NCBI RefSeq assembly: GCF_949987535.1 | Contig: NC_080075.1 | Span: 60,319,111-60,383,110, forward strand | Direction: 5' to 3' | Source of the DNA: Balaenoptera acutorostrata | Lineage: Eukaryota; Chordata; Mammalia; Artiodactyla; Balaenopteridae | Length of the DNA: 64,000 nt | Part shown: positions 38,811 to 50,700 of the stretch, one piece after another | Numbering within the stretch: the first letter of the stretch is position 1 | How the letters are laid out: the number at the start of each line of letters is the position of its first letter | Translations under genes and position numbers: made by a program | Notes under the pieces: generated by a model | The model's input: the letters and a program-made list of their open reading frames with translations, nothing else | Database searches by the model: none | Told to the model about the DNA's origin: nothing

Positions 38811-40784
38811 CCCAACCATCCTAAACCTTCAGCTTATCTTCCATTAATTTTACATGTCTTCTGCCATCCCACCACCCTGATTCTCATGTCTGCAAATACC
38901 ATGACACTCTTCAAGAGGTATCCCTCTATAATTTCATTATGTTCCCAAAGCTAGTTCTTAAGCTCCATGTGACTCCATTTTTGCTATAGTCCTAGGGCCT
39001 GTAACACAGTGAATACTCAATAAATAGCTGTCAAATGAATAGAAAATTAATAGACTGTCATAGGGCAGCCCATTTGACAAGCAGAAGATGAATTATCACG
39101 TCCATTTTGTAGATAAGTTTGCGGAGACAAAGAGAGGTTCTAAGTCTCTAACTTGTGCTCATTTTATCATGAGACATTGCTTTTACTCAAATAATGATTA
39201 ATAGTGGCAATTACAGGTTGGATGGAGGAGTGAAATAATGATGATTTGGGCACATAGAACCTACAACCGTCCCTCAAATCATGCTATATAAGCATCACAC
39301 AGTCATCCAAGGAGGTGATAGTAGTATCTAATGAGAGATAATACAATTGGGAAGAGATAAAAATTAGTCATGTGTGTGTTGTCACAATTTCCCTAAATGT
39401 CCTGCCCTCTTAACTCCATGTTTGCCTGCTCAACTTTTCCCCTTCCTATAACCTAGAGTATTAAGAATCATACTTTTAGCCACTGGTTCCCAATTATTTT
39501 CTTGCAAGGAGAACTGGGGCAATGGTAGGAACAGCACTGGAGCAGTGAGACATTTTCATTAGTAAAAGCTCATATTTAGTGCTGAGGTAGAGTAAAAGGA
39601 ATGAAATAGAGTCATACAGGGAGAAATTGAGAGTCCATGTGAGTTATGTGAGAGTAATCATTGGGAAATTCTGTGATAAAATGGTGAGAGCCTTAGAAAC
39701 ATTTTCACATTACGTGTGAGACTGAGAAGCTGGGTAGGAAACAAGGCTTTGAGAAGTTTTGCTCTATGCTAAATGGGAGTTTCTAGAAGGACTGTAATGA
39801 AGATTGCAATTGCTCTTCATCATCTTTTAGTTGCCAAACATGCTGCTTGTTGAATGCAGGTTCACTCACAAGCGGACATGAGGCAACATGGTTAATATGA
39901 TTTCCTTGTGACCTCCTGATTTGGTTAGGAAAATTTCAGCTATGTGTAACAGAAAAAGTGATGTATAGGGCCCCACACATATAGAGGTTAATTTCTTCTC
40001 AGGTAACAAGAAGTCTGGAAGTACTTTCGTCGACCACTTTCTTCCTTCAGAGAAGGATGTGGAAAAAGTGTTTGTGTTCAAATGAATACAGAGAATTTCA
40101 TACCACTGTACAAGTCTCAATATGAAGAAGGATGGTCCATGAGATATTTACTATACTTCACTATTGTGCAGTAAGTCAAGGATAGTTCAGAGGAAGGAAG
40201 AAAGAGGCAAAGAAGCAGAGAAGTATGAAATCTGTGTTTGCTGAATTATTTTAAAATATTCATTTCTGTTGTAAAAACCGTAACAAATAAAAGTAATAGA
40301 CAAAATTAAGCACAGAATCAAGTAACTGCTGAGATGTATTAGACATAAAGTTAGTACAGCACATATAGACATGTGCTGATCATAGCAAAAAGGATGGAAG
40401 GAACAAGTAAACCTTATCTATTCATAAGGAATATATCATGTCTTCTCCAGTTGGTACCTGTGTAATCAGGTATCCATAGGTGACACCTACTCTGGTCTTA
40501 CGTGTCCTCTCCCAAACCACAGATTAAAAACACAGATTCTCAGAAGGATATCAGCAAGTTTCAACCATGAATACTTGCCCCTGACTCTCTCTAATAGAGC
40601 AGGTGTCTTTAGGCTCAAAGTGCCTTCCATCTACTGAACCTCCTTGCTTATCTTCAACTCTGGTCTTCAGAACCATATGATTAACAGAGGAGGCTGGTGT
40701 GGTAGAGAGACACAATATACAAACACTGCACAATGTAGAATCCATATTTCTTGTATTTTATTTAAGGATATTTCCTTACCTTGT
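38811..40784. other. Unique sequence with small MIR/L2-like scraps
   Basis: Near 38990-39045, AACACAGTGAATACTCAATA is the common MIR/L2 3' terminal word. At 39085-39160, CCATTTTGTAGATAAGTTTG and AGAGAGGTTC resemble a reverse-orientation MIR. No gene is seen. Confidence 0.45.
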
Positions 40785-40990
40785 CATTAATATTGATAGT
40801 TGTTACTATTATACATAAAATATGCATATATGTTATATATTAATTGTATATATTATTTATTACCAATGTCATTGATAATTGTCAGTCATATATATTAATT
40901 ATACTACATAATATCGTATATATGCATAGATTATATGTAATATATTAATATTTATTAATAGTAACAGTTAATAGTCATAGTATGTAAATA
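40785..40990. repeat. AT-rich quasi-palindrome
   Basis: About 200 bases, roughly 80% A+T. TGTTACTATTA (40801-40811) is mirrored by TAATAGTAACA (40956-40966), and ATGCATATAT (40822-40831) by ATATATGCAT (40918-40927). Further partial complementarity (TATTAATTGTATAT / ATATATTAATTATA) lies toward the centre near 40880. It is either a degenerate AT-rich palindrome or an old palindromic DNA-transposon remnant. Confidence 0.75.
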
Positions 40991-41429
40991 TTTACTCCAG
41001 AAAACCACTGGTTTTCAAACAAACCAACTTCCTTTGCACTTAATGAAAATATCTAAAGGAGCTATTGAATGTGGAGACCTGTGTTTGTCTCCTATAGATA
41101 TTTTCCCCTTGATATGCAAATGAAATTTTTCACGCATACACAACTCAGGGTTGACTTCCAAGCAGAGTGGCAGAGTGCCTGCAGCAGAGATCTCCCTGCA
41201 CAGCGTAGATCCTTGGCGGAGGCAAGAAAATGAGCTCTCTTTGTCTCTCAGAAATTGTACTGGTCATACAGATCCTAGATCTTACTCTAGCTTCAAAAAC
41301 CCATCTAAGCTTAATAGTAAGGTGAAGGCAAGGAGGAATGCAAGGGGGATGGGATCAAGGAGAAAGACAAAGGGATGGGAAGGGTTTAAGTTGATGTAGA
41401 ATCTACCAAAACTAAAGACTGGAAACAAA
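40991..41429. other. Unique sequence, no gene seen
   Basis: The 82-codon open frame at 41151-41399 has no recognisable domain. Nothing else is visible. Confidence 0.45.
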
Positions 41430-41645
41430 CAATATTTTGTTATTTTTGGACAAATATGTGTAATCAATACCAAATATAGGGTAATGGTTATTTCTATGCA
41501 GGGAGATAGGAAGGTAAGAAGATAGAGCTACACAGAAGTAAAATTTTAACTATAAGTTTTATTTCTGAAACTTGGTGGTAGGTGGCACCCAGATATCCAT
41601 TATTTTATCATCAAATTTTGTATATCTAGATATTTCATAAAAGAA
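41430..41645 (+). mobile_element. Possible old L1 3' UTR fragment
   Basis: GTTATTTCTATGCAGGGAGA, AAACTTGGTGGTAGGTGGC, TATCCATTATTTTATCATC and TTCATAAAAG resemble the terminal part of old L1 3' UTRs. It is diverged; the family is not resolved. Confidence 0.4.
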
Positions 41646-41751
41646 ACTGGTGCCTGTCCTTTGATTCATGGTGTTTCATAGGACAGTAGTGTTCAAAGTG
41701 GGTGATGCACATACCTAACGGAATGCAAAAACATGATATCTATCCACAGAT

Positions 41752-42108
41752 TTTTTAAAAATTGAGATACAGTTCAAATACCATAAGAGTCACCCTTTTA
41801 AACTAATTTTTAGTATGTTCACAAGGCTGTACAACCATCACCACTATCCAATTTCAGAACATTTTTATCACTTCAAAAAAGCAAACCAAAAACCTGTACC
41901 CATTATCAGTCACTGTTCATAACCTCTTCATCCAGCCCCTGGCAATCATGAATCTACTTCTTTTCTCTCTGGATTTGCCTCTCCTGTACACTTCATACAC
42001 ATTTAGTGACTGGCTTATTTCACTTCACATAATGTTTTCAAAGTCCATCCATGTTGTAGCATGTATCGGTACTCCATTGTCTTTTCTAGCTGAATAATCA
42101 GACCCTCA
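41752..42108 (-). mobile_element. Old L1 3' fragment, reverse orientation
   Basis: In + orientation the words TTTTTAAAAATTGAGATACA, CAACCATCACCACTATCC, CATTATCAGTCACTGTTC, CAGCCCCTGGCAATCATG and CATCCATGTTGTAGCATGTA follow a very common old L1 3' region read in reverse. No coding capacity is left. Confidence 0.75.
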
Positions 42109-42652
42109 ATGTCAATACATTCTCTATTATAAACTTATATGTCTCAGCATGTGTGTGCTCTTGGTTGAATCATGCTGGTTCTTCTTCACCTCTCCTTTTA
42201 CAATTGCTCTTTTTCTCCTATGTTGTAAAAGTTCTCGGATTACCTCTCACTCAATTTGACTCTTACTATGGTACCTTACCTCAGGTGCACAGTCCTAAAA
42301 GGCAACCTACAAGTATACCACAAATCATTTACCTATTCATCTCAAGAAGGAATATATTCCAACATTAATTTTCTTTTTATATTTAATATTTGTTCATCAA
42401 ATGGTTAATATATTCAACTTGATTTGTTTTTCATTCATTCATCAAATATTTATTGCAAAGCTACTATGCAACATGAATGGATTCATGTAACATTACAAAG
42501 ATATTTATAGATAGGATATTAACCCACTTTTGTAAGAATATGTGTGCATGTCTTGTAAGTACAAAGGTCAGGAAGGATAAAAACTCATGCTTGACAAGTT
42601 TTGCTGTTGGGAGATGGGAAGGAGAGTAGAATGGGAGGAACATTTACATTTC
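42109..42652. other. Unique sequence, nothing recognised
   Basis: Near 42440-42475 CATCAAATATTTATTGCAAA is an L2/MIR-class-like word. No gene is present. Confidence 0.4.
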
Positions 42653-42773
42653 TTTTTTTTTTTTTTTTGACGCACAACACTTACATAGGTTTCCTTCAAC
42701 CTCTCACTATTCATCACAGGCTGTTCCACCATAAATGTACTTTCCAGCTCATTAATCTTTTTTTTTTTTTTTT
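42653..42773 (-). repeat. Two 16-base poly-T tracts bracketing an 89-bp segment
   Basis: T16 at 42653-42668 and T16 at 42758-42773, the second about 87 bases before the L1-6 boundary. On the minus strand each is an A16 following non-repeat sequence, as expected for retroposed RNA tails downstream of L1-6. See findings. Confidence 0.8.
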
Positions 42774-43079
42774 GTAGGTATTATACTATATTTCTATTGT
42801 ACAGGCTGTGGATAAAATGTCAGGGGCAAGAAAAACTCCATTTCGTTCCCCAGGACTTACTTTTTTCTATGTGTATATCATTTTATTTTTAATACAGCAG
42901 GTTCTTATTAGTTACCTATTTTATACATATTAGTGTATATATGTCAACCCCAAACTCTCAATTCATCCCAACACCACCACTCCCACGCCCCCACTTTCCC
43001 CCCTTGGTGTCCATATGTTTGTTCTCTACATCTGTGTCTCAATTTCTGCCTTGCAAACCAGTTCATCTCTACCATTTTT

Positions 43080-46000
43080 CTAGATTCCACATATATGCAT
43101 TAATATACGATATTTGTTTTTCTCTTTCTGACATACTTCACTCTGTATGACAGTCTCTACATCCATCCACAACTCTACAAATGATCCAATTTCACTCCTT
43201 TTTATGGCTGAGTAATATTCCATTGTATATATGTACCACAACTTCTTTATCCATTCATCTCTCGATGGGCATTTATGTTGCTTCCATGACCTGGCTATTG
43301 TAAATAGTGCTGCAATGAACATTGGGGTGCATGCGTCTTTTTGAATTATGGTTTTCTCTGGGTATATGCCCAGTAGTGGGATTGCTGGGTCGTATGGTAA
43401 TTCTATTTTTAGAGTTTTAAGGAACATCCATACAGTTCTCCATAGTGGCTGTATCAAGTTACATTCCCACCAAAAGTGCAAGAGGGTTCCCTTTTCTCCA
43501 TACCCTCTCGAGCATTTGTTGTTTGTAGATTTTCTGATGATGCCCATTCTAACCGGTGTGAGGTGATTCCTCATTGTAGTTTGATTTGCATTTCTCTAAT
43601 GATTAATGATAAGCAGCTTTTCATGTGCCTCTTGGCCATCTGTATGTCTTCTTTGGAGAAATGTCTATTTAGGTCTTCTGACCATTTTTTGACAGGGCTT
43701 TTTTTTTTTTAATATTGAGTTGCATGAGCTGTTTATATATTTTGGAGATTAATCCTTTGTCCACTGATTCGTTTGCAAATATTTTCTCCCATTCTAGGGT
43801 TGTCTTTTTATCTTGTTTATAGTTTCCTTTGCTGTGCAAAAGCTTTTAACTTTCATTAGGCCCCATTTGTTTATTTTTGTTTTTATTTCCATTACTCTGA
43901 GAGGTGGGTCAAAAAGATCTTGCTGTGATTTATGTCAAAGAGTGTTCTTCCTATGTTTTCCTCTCAGAGTTTTATAGTGTCCAGTCTTACATTTAGGTCT
44001 TTAATCCATTTTGAGTTTATTTTTGTGTATGGTGTTAGGAAGTGTTCTAATTTCATTATTTTACATGTAGCTGTTCAGTTTTTTAAGAGACTGTCTTTTC
44101 TCCATTGTATATCCTTGTCTCCTTTGTCATAGATTAGTTGACCATAGGTGCTTGGTTTTATCTCTGGGTTTTCTATCTTGTTCCATTGATCTATGTTTCT
44201 GTTTTTGTGCCAGTACCATATTGTCTTGATTAGTGTAGCTTTGTAGTATAGTCTGAAGTCAGGGAGTCTGATTCCTCCACCTCCAATTTCTTCCCTCAAG
44301 ATTGCTTTGGCTATTCGGGGTCTTTTGTGTCTCCACACAAATTTTAATATATTTTGTTCTAGTTCTGCAAAAAATGCCATTGGTAGTTTGATAGGGATTG
44401 CATTGAATCTGTAGATTGCTTTGGGTAGTATAGTCATTTTCACAATATTGATTCTTCCAATCCAAGAACATGGTGTATCTCTCCATCTGTTTGTGTTATC
44501 TTTGATTTCTTTCATCAGTGTCTTATAGTTTTCTGCCTACAGGTCTTTTACCTCCTTAGGTAGGTTTATTCCTAGGTATTTTATTCCATTTGTTTCAATG
44601 GTGAATAGGATTATTTCCTTAATTTCTCTTTCTGATCGTTTGTTGTTAGTGTATAGGAATGCAAGAGATTTCTGTGCATTAATTTTGTATCCTGCAACTT
44701 TACCAAATTCATTGATTAGCTCTAGTAGTTTTCTGGTGGCATCTTTAGGATTCTCTATGTATAGTATCGTGTCATCTGCAAACAATGACAATTTTACTTC
44801 TTCTTTCCAATATGTGTTCCTTTTGTTTCTTTTTCTTCTCTGATTGCCATGGCTAGGACTTCCAAAACTATGATGAATAAGAGTGGCGAGAGTGGACATC
44901 CTTGTCTTGTTCCTGATCTTAGAGGAAATGCTTCCAGTTTTTCACCATTGAGAATGATGCTTGCTGTGGGTTTGTCATATATGACCTTTATTATGTTGAG
45001 GTAGGTTCCCTCTATGCCCACTTTCTGGGGAGTTTTTATCATAAATCGGTGTTGAATTTTGTCAGAAGCTTTTTTTGCACCTATTGAGATGATCATATGG
45101 TTTTTATTCTTCAATTTGTTAATATGGTGTATCACATTGATTGATTTGCATATATTGAAGAATCCTTGCATCCCTGGGATAAATCCCACTTGATCATGGT
45201 GTATATTCCTCTTAATGTGTTGATGGATTTTGTTTGCTAGTATTTTGTTGAGGATTTTTGCATCTATATTCATCAGTGATATTGGTCTATAATTTTCTTT
45301 TTTTGTAATATCTTTGTCTGGTTTTGGTATCAGGGTGATGGTGGCCTTGTAGAATGAGTTGGGGAGTGTTCCTTTCTCTGTAGTTTTTTTGGAGGAGTTT
45401 GAGAAGGATGGGTGTTAGCTCTTCTCTAATTGTTTGATAGAATTCACCTGTGAAGCCATCTGGTCCTGGACTTTTGTTTGTTGGAAGATTTTTAATCACA
45501 GTGTCAATTTCATGACTTGTGATTGGTCTGTTCATATTTTCTGTTTCTTCCTGGTTCAGTCTTGGAAGGTTATACCTTCTAAGAATTTGTCCATTTCTTC
45601 CAGTGTCCATTTTATTGGCATAGAGTTGCTTGTAGTAGTCTCTTAGGATGTGTTGTATTTCTGCGATGTCTGTTGTAACTTCTCCTTTTTCAGTTCTAAT
45701 TTTAATGATTTGAATCCTCTCCCTCTTTTTCCTGATGAGTCTGGCTAATGGTTTATCAATTTTGTTAATCTTCTCAAAGAACCAGCTTTTAGTTTTATTG
45801 ATCTTTGCTATTGTTTTCTTTGTTTCTATTTCATTTATTTCTGCTCTGATCTTTATGATTTATTTCCTTCTAGTAACTTTAGGTTTTGTTTGTTCTTCTT
45901 TCTCTAGCCCCTTTAGGTGTAAGGTTAGATTGTTTATTTGAGATTTTTCTTATTTCTTGAGGTAGGCTTGTATTGCTATAAACTTCCCTCTTAGAAATGC

Positions 46001-46922
46001 TTTTGCTGCATCCCATAAGTTTCAGATTGTCGTGTTTTCACTGTCATTTATGTGTAGGTATTTTTTTATTTCCTCTTTGATTTCTTCAGTGATCTCTCGG
46101 TTATTTAGTAACGTATTGTTTAACCTCCATGTGTTTGTGTTTTTACGTTTTTTCCCCCTGTAATTGATTTCTAATCTCATAGAGTTGTGGTTTAAAAGGA
46201 TGCTTGAAACAATTTCCATTTTCTTAAATTCACCGAGGCTTAATTTGTGACCCAAGATGTGATCTATCCTGGAGAATGTTCCATGTGCACTTGAGAAGAA
46301 AGTGTATTCTTCTGCTTTCGGATGAAATGTCCTGTAAATATCAATGAAATCTATCTGGTCTATTGTGTCATTTAAAGTTTCTGTTTCCTTACTAATTTTC
46401 TGTCTGAATGATCTGTCCATTGGTGTAAGTGAGGTGTTAAAGTCCCCCACTATTATTGTGTTACTGTCAATTTCCTCTTTTATAGCTGTTAGCATTTGCT
46501 TTATGTACTGAGGTGCTCCTATGTATATTTATATATATAAATTTTAAAGCATATATATTTATATATATAAATTATAAAGCATATATATTTATAATTGTTA
46601 TATCTTATTCTTGGATTGATCCCTTGATCATTATGTAGTGTCCTTCCTTGTCTCTTGAAACAGTCTTTATTTTAAAGTCTATTTTATCTGATTTAAGTAT
46701 TGGTACTACAGCTTTGTTTTGATTTCCATTTGCATGGAATATCTTTTTCCATCCCCTCACTTTCAGTCTGTATGTATCCCTAGGTCTGAAGTGGTCATCT
46801 TGTAGACAGCATATAGATGGGTCTTGTTTTTGTATCCATTCAGGGAGCCTGTGTCTTTTGGTTGGAACATTTAATCCATCCACGATTAAGGTAATTATTG
46901 ATATGTATGTTCCTATGACCAT
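43080..46922 (-). pseudogene. L1-6 ORF2 (endonuclease / reverse transcriptase), inactivated
   Basis: The start Met is at 46922 (MVIGTYISIITLIVDGLNV; the endonuclease Asn of LNVNG has become Asp in this copy). GDFNTSLTPMDRS appears at about 46430 after a frame change. A 30-base AT-rich unit is tandemly repeated at 46521-46580 within the IYAPN zone. In the RT the motif A block reads [14 protein letters not shown]: the catalytic Asp is replaced by Gly (codon at 45081-45079). [11 protein letters not shown] with FADD is at 44782-44771. In the tail, [14 protein letters not shown] has become [14 protein letters not shown], losing two Cys. It ends at 43080. Confidence 0.93.
46521..46590. repeat. 30-bp tandem repeat in L1-6 ORF2
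   Basis: The units at 46521-46550 and 46551-46580 share ATATATAAATT.TAAAGC with a period of exactly 30, followed by a partial third unit. L1-2 and L1-5 have a single unit-equivalent. Confidence 0.92.
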
Positions 46923-46979
46923 TTTCTTAATTGTGTTGGGTTTGTTTTGTAGGTCCTTTTCTTCTCTTGTGTTTCCCTC

Positions 46980-47898
46980 TTAGAGAAGTTCCAGTAGCAT
47001 TTGTAGTAGAGATGGTTTGGTGGTGCTGAATTCTCTTAGCTTTTGCTTGTCTTTTAAGCTTTTGATTTCTCTGCTGAATCTGAATGAGATCCTTGCTGGG
47101 TAGAATAATTTTGGTTGTAGTTTCTTCCCTTTAATCACTTGAAATATATCGTGCCACGCCCTTCTGGCTTGTAGAATTTCTGCTGAGAAATCAGCTGTTA
47201 ACCTTATGGGAGTTCCCTTGTATGTTATTTGTTGTTTTTCCCTTTTTGTTTTTAATAATTTTTCTTTGTCCTTAATTTTTGTCAATTTGATTACTATGTG
47301 TCTTGGCATGTTTCTCCTTGGGTTTATCCTGCCTGGGACTCTCTGCACTTCCTGGACTTGAGTGGCTATTTCCATTCCCATGTTAGAGAAGTTTTCAACT
47401 ATAATCTCTTCAAATATTTCCTCGGGTCCTTTCTCTTCTCCTTCTGGGACCCCTATAATGTGAATGTTGGTGCATTTAATGTTGTCCCAGAGGTCTCTTA
47501 GGCTGTCTTCACTTTTTTTCATTCTTTTTTCTTTATTCTGTTCCACAGCAGTGATTTCCACCATTCTCTCCTCCAGGTCACTTATCCGTTCTTCTGCCTC
47601 AGTTATTGTGCTATTGATTCCTTGTAGTGTATTTTTCATTTCAATCATTGTATTGTTCATCTCTGTTTGTTCTTTAATTCTTCTAGGTGTTTGTTCTTTA
47701 AATCTCCTAGGTCTTTGTTAAACATTTCTTGCATCTTCTCGATCTTTGCCTCCATCTTTTTCCAAGGTCCTGGATCATCTTCACTATCATTATTTTAAAT
47801 TCTTTTTCTGGAAGGTTGCCTACCTCCACTTCATTTAGTTGTTTTTCTGGGGTTTTATCTTGTTCTTTCATCTGGTACATAGTCCTCTGCCTTTTCAT
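46980..47898 (-). pseudogene. L1-6 ORF1 (ORF1p), inactivated
   Basis: The start Met at 47898 gives MKRQRTMYQMKEQDKTPEKQ. A 1-base deletion near 47757 shifts the frame. From 47660 a long 226-codon frame covers the RRM-like core (NIHIIGVPEGEEKGPEEIFE) and the whole C-terminal domain (RLTADFSAEILQARRAWHDI) to the normal stop at 46980. A 24-base (8-codon) tandem duplication, 47664-47687 and 47688-47711, lies in the coiled-coil part just upstream of that frame. Confidence 0.93.
47664..47711. repeat. 24-bp tandem duplication in L1-6 ORF1
   Basis: TGTTTGTTCTTTAATTCTTC…AGG and TGTTTGTTCTTTAAATCTCC…AGG lie side by side with two to three differences. L1-2 and L1-5 carry one unit. Confidence 0.93.
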
Positions 47899-47985
47899 TT
47901 TATCTATCTTTCTGTGAATGTGGTTTTCTTTCCACAGGCTGCAGGATTGTAGTTTTTCTTGTTTCTGCTGTCTGCCCTCTGCCTT

Positions 47986-48627
47986 GATGTTTTTTATGTT
48001 AATTATATTTGGAATGAGAATTCAATTGAGAAGAAAAATTAGCACACAAATCCATGTGGTAATAGGAAAGAAATTAAAAATTTCAATTATATACACAGTT
48101 TTATTTGTAGAGAAGAATGATAGGGTGATTACTAAAATACTTTCAAGCATAAAATTATATTACCTTTGTATAAAATTCTATTGAAGTAGAGTGAAAATAC
48201 AAACTTATGATTAAAGGGAGCAATGTAAAATTTATTATAGCAAAGAAGATAATTTGTTCTTTTTAAGTCGTTTATAGTTAGTAGCAAATTGCTATTGTAG
48301 TAATACACCATTGGAAATATATAAAGGAATGATATGTGCTAATTGGTTTCATTTTAAATACAAAATTTTACAATATACCATAAATCACATCCTTTCCAAT
48401 TGTTTAAGTTTAGGACCTAGATGGATTTTTAAAAAACTAAATGTAAACTGAACTTTCTACAAAATATTATAGTAGTAAAATACAAATATATTATTAATCA
48501 AAGTGTAATAAACAGACTAAAATTTCCAGATAAAAGACAAGGACTATTATAATAGTAAAAACAAATACTGGATGTTTATAAACTGATTGATGTTTATATG
48601 GATGTAAAGGCTCAGAATAATCAATTC
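47986..48627. other. AT-rich unique sequence, nothing recognised
   Basis: No exon, RNA gene or clear repeat. The 88-codon frame ending at 48184 spans the L1-6 edge and is not a gene. Confidence 0.45.
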
Positions 48628-49261
48628 AATATTGAATGAGAAGAACAAAGTTGGTGAACTCACATTACTTGACTTCAAGACTTAGTTTAAAGCTATAGTA
48701 ATCAAGACAGTGTGATACTGGAGAAAGAATAGACAAATAAATCAATGGAGGAATAGAGAGCCCAGAAAGAGACCCCTATAAATATACTTAAATGTTTTTT
48801 TGACAAAGGATCAAGGGCATTGCCATGAAAAATAGATAGCTTTTCAACAAATTATACTGGGACAAATGGACATCTATATACAAAAAAAAAAAAAAAATCA
48901 AGACACAGACCTTACGCCCTTCACAAAAAATAATTCAAAATGATCACTGACTAAATGTAAAATGTAAAACTATGAAACTCCTAGAAAATATAATAGGAGA
49001 AAATCTAGATGACCTTAGATATGGCAATGAGTTTTTAGATATAACACCAAAGGCATGATCCATGAAAGAAATAATTGCTAAACTGGACTTTATTAAAATT
49101 AAAACCTCTGCTCTGTGAAAGACAATGTCAAGAGAGTGAGAAGACAAACCACAGCCTGGGAGAAAATATTTGCAAAAGGAACAGCTGATAAAGGACTGCT
49201 ATTCAAAATATACAAAGAACTCTTAAAACTCAGTAATAAGAAAATGAACAATGCAATTTAA
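48628..49261 (+). mobile_element. L1-7 (ancient L1), segment 1: ORF2 C-terminal region
   Basis: GAGAAGAACAAAGTTGGTGA, GCTATAGTAATCAAGACAGT, GCCTGGGAGAAAATATTTGC and AAAGGACTGCTATTCAAAAT correspond to ORF2 words (NKVGGLT…, KATVIKTVWY, WEKIFA, KGLLFKIY). It is heavily decayed. The sequence is cut at about 49261 by a different L1 3' UTR and resumes at 49758. Confidence 0.78.
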
Positions 49262-49757
49262 AAAGAGGTTATTGTGGTGATCATTTTGAAATGTAGAGAA
49301 ATACAGAATTCCTGTGTTGTGTATCAGGAATTAGCATAGTGTGGTAGGTTAATTGTACTTCAAAAACAAACTAACAGACTTATAGAAAAAGAGATCAAAC
49401 TTGTGGTTATCAGAGGTGGGGGTGGGAGGGGAAATTGGGATAAGGCAGTCAAAAGGTACAAACTTCCATTTATAAGATAAGTAAGTACTAGGAATATAAA
49501 GTAGAACATAGTAAATACAGTTAACACTGCTGTATATTATATATGAAAGTTTATGTTAAGAGAGTAATTCCTAAGAGTTATCATACAAGGAAAAAACTGC
49601 TTTTCTGTTTCTTTAATTTGTATTCACATGAGATGATGGATGTTCACTAAACTTACTATAATAATAATTTACTGATGTATGTAAATCAAATCATTATGAT
49701 GTACACCTTAAACTTATACCGTGCTGTATGTCAATTATATCACAATAAAACTGGAAG
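49262..49757 (+). mobile_element. Old L1 3' UTR inserted in L1-7
   Basis: AGAGGTTATTGTGGTGATCA begins an L1 3'-UTR-like block. CTTATAGAAAAAGAGATCAA to TGTCAATTATATCACAATAA and AAACTGGAAGAAA is a typical complete L1 3' end. The first about 115 bases repeat a similar terminal motif (TTAATTGTACTTCAAAAAC), so this may be two 3' ends in tandem. No clear target-site duplication is visible. Confidence 0.65.
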
Positions 49758-50700
49758 AAATAAATTGGCAAAAGACCTGGACACCTCACCAAAGAAGATA
49801 TGCAGGTGAAAAATAGGCATATGTAAAGATATTTCACATCATATGTCACCAGGGAAATGCAAATTAAAACAAGGAGATACCACCACACACCTATTAGAAT
49901 GGCCAAAATCTGGAACACTGGCAACACCAAATGCTCCTGAGGACATAGAGCAACAAGAACTCCCATTCATTGCTGGTGGAAATGCAAAATGGTATAGCCA
50001 TGCTGGAAGATACTTTGGCGGTTTCCTGAAAAACTAAACATACCATTACCATACAATCCAGCAAATGTACTCCTTGGTATTTACCCACAGGAGTTAAAAA
50101 CTTATGACCACAAAAATACCTGCATACAGATGTTTGTAGCAGCTTTATTCATAACTGTCATAACTTGGAAGCAATTAAGATGTCCTTTAGTAGATGAATA
50201 TCCTTCAGTGGATAAACTGTGATATATCTAGGCAATGGAATATTATTCAATGCTACAAAGAAATGAGCTATCAAGCCATGAAAAGACATGTAGGAAACTT
50301 AAATGCATATCACTAAGTGAAAGGAAGCCAATCTGAAAACTCTGTATGATTCCAGTTATATGACATTCTGGAAAAGGCAAAACTATGGAGACAAGATTAT
50401 TGGTTGCCAGGGGCTGAGGGCAAGGGGAGGAAAGGATGAATTGGCAAAGCACAGAGGATTTTTAGGACAGTGAAACTATTCTGTATCACACTACAATGGT
50501 GGATATATGGCATTATACATTTGTCAAAACTCATAGACTATAAAACACCAAAGTACCACTGTGGTGGTGTAATGTCGATAGTGAGGAAATTAGTTATGTG
50601 TATGGGGGCAAGGGGTATTTGGAAACCTTCTGCACTTTTTACCCAATTATGCTGTAAACCAAAAATGCTTTGAAAACAAAGTCTATTAAAAATAAGAAAC
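49758..50700 (+). mobile_element. L1-7 (ancient L1), segment 2: ORF2 tail and 3' UTR
   Basis: AAATTGGCAAAAGACCTGGA and CACCAAAGAAGATATGCAGG ('FTKEDMQ'), then GGGAAATGCAAATTAAAAC, then AATGGTATAGCCATGCTGGA and the 3' UTR (ACATTCTGGAAAAGGCAAAA, GATTATTGGTTGCCAGGGGC) to about 50700. It follows segment 1 directly in L1 order, showing that the 49262-49757 block is an insertion. Confidence 0.78.

Larger units (their letters stand above)
42873..47985 (-). mobile_element. L1-6: nearly complete L1 on the minus strand
   Basis: About 5.1 kb, same subfamily as L1-2 and L1-5 but inverted. Read on the minus strand: a short 5' UTR (from 47985), ORF1 (47898-46980), a 57-base spacer, ORF2 (46922-43080) and a 3' UTR to about 42873. 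A possible target-site duplication is TTTTTTCTATGT (42861-42872) against TTTTTTATGT (47990-47999), which is imperfect and T-rich. The copy carries local expansions (24-bp in ORF1, 30-bp in ORF2) and many lesions. Confidence 0.94.
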
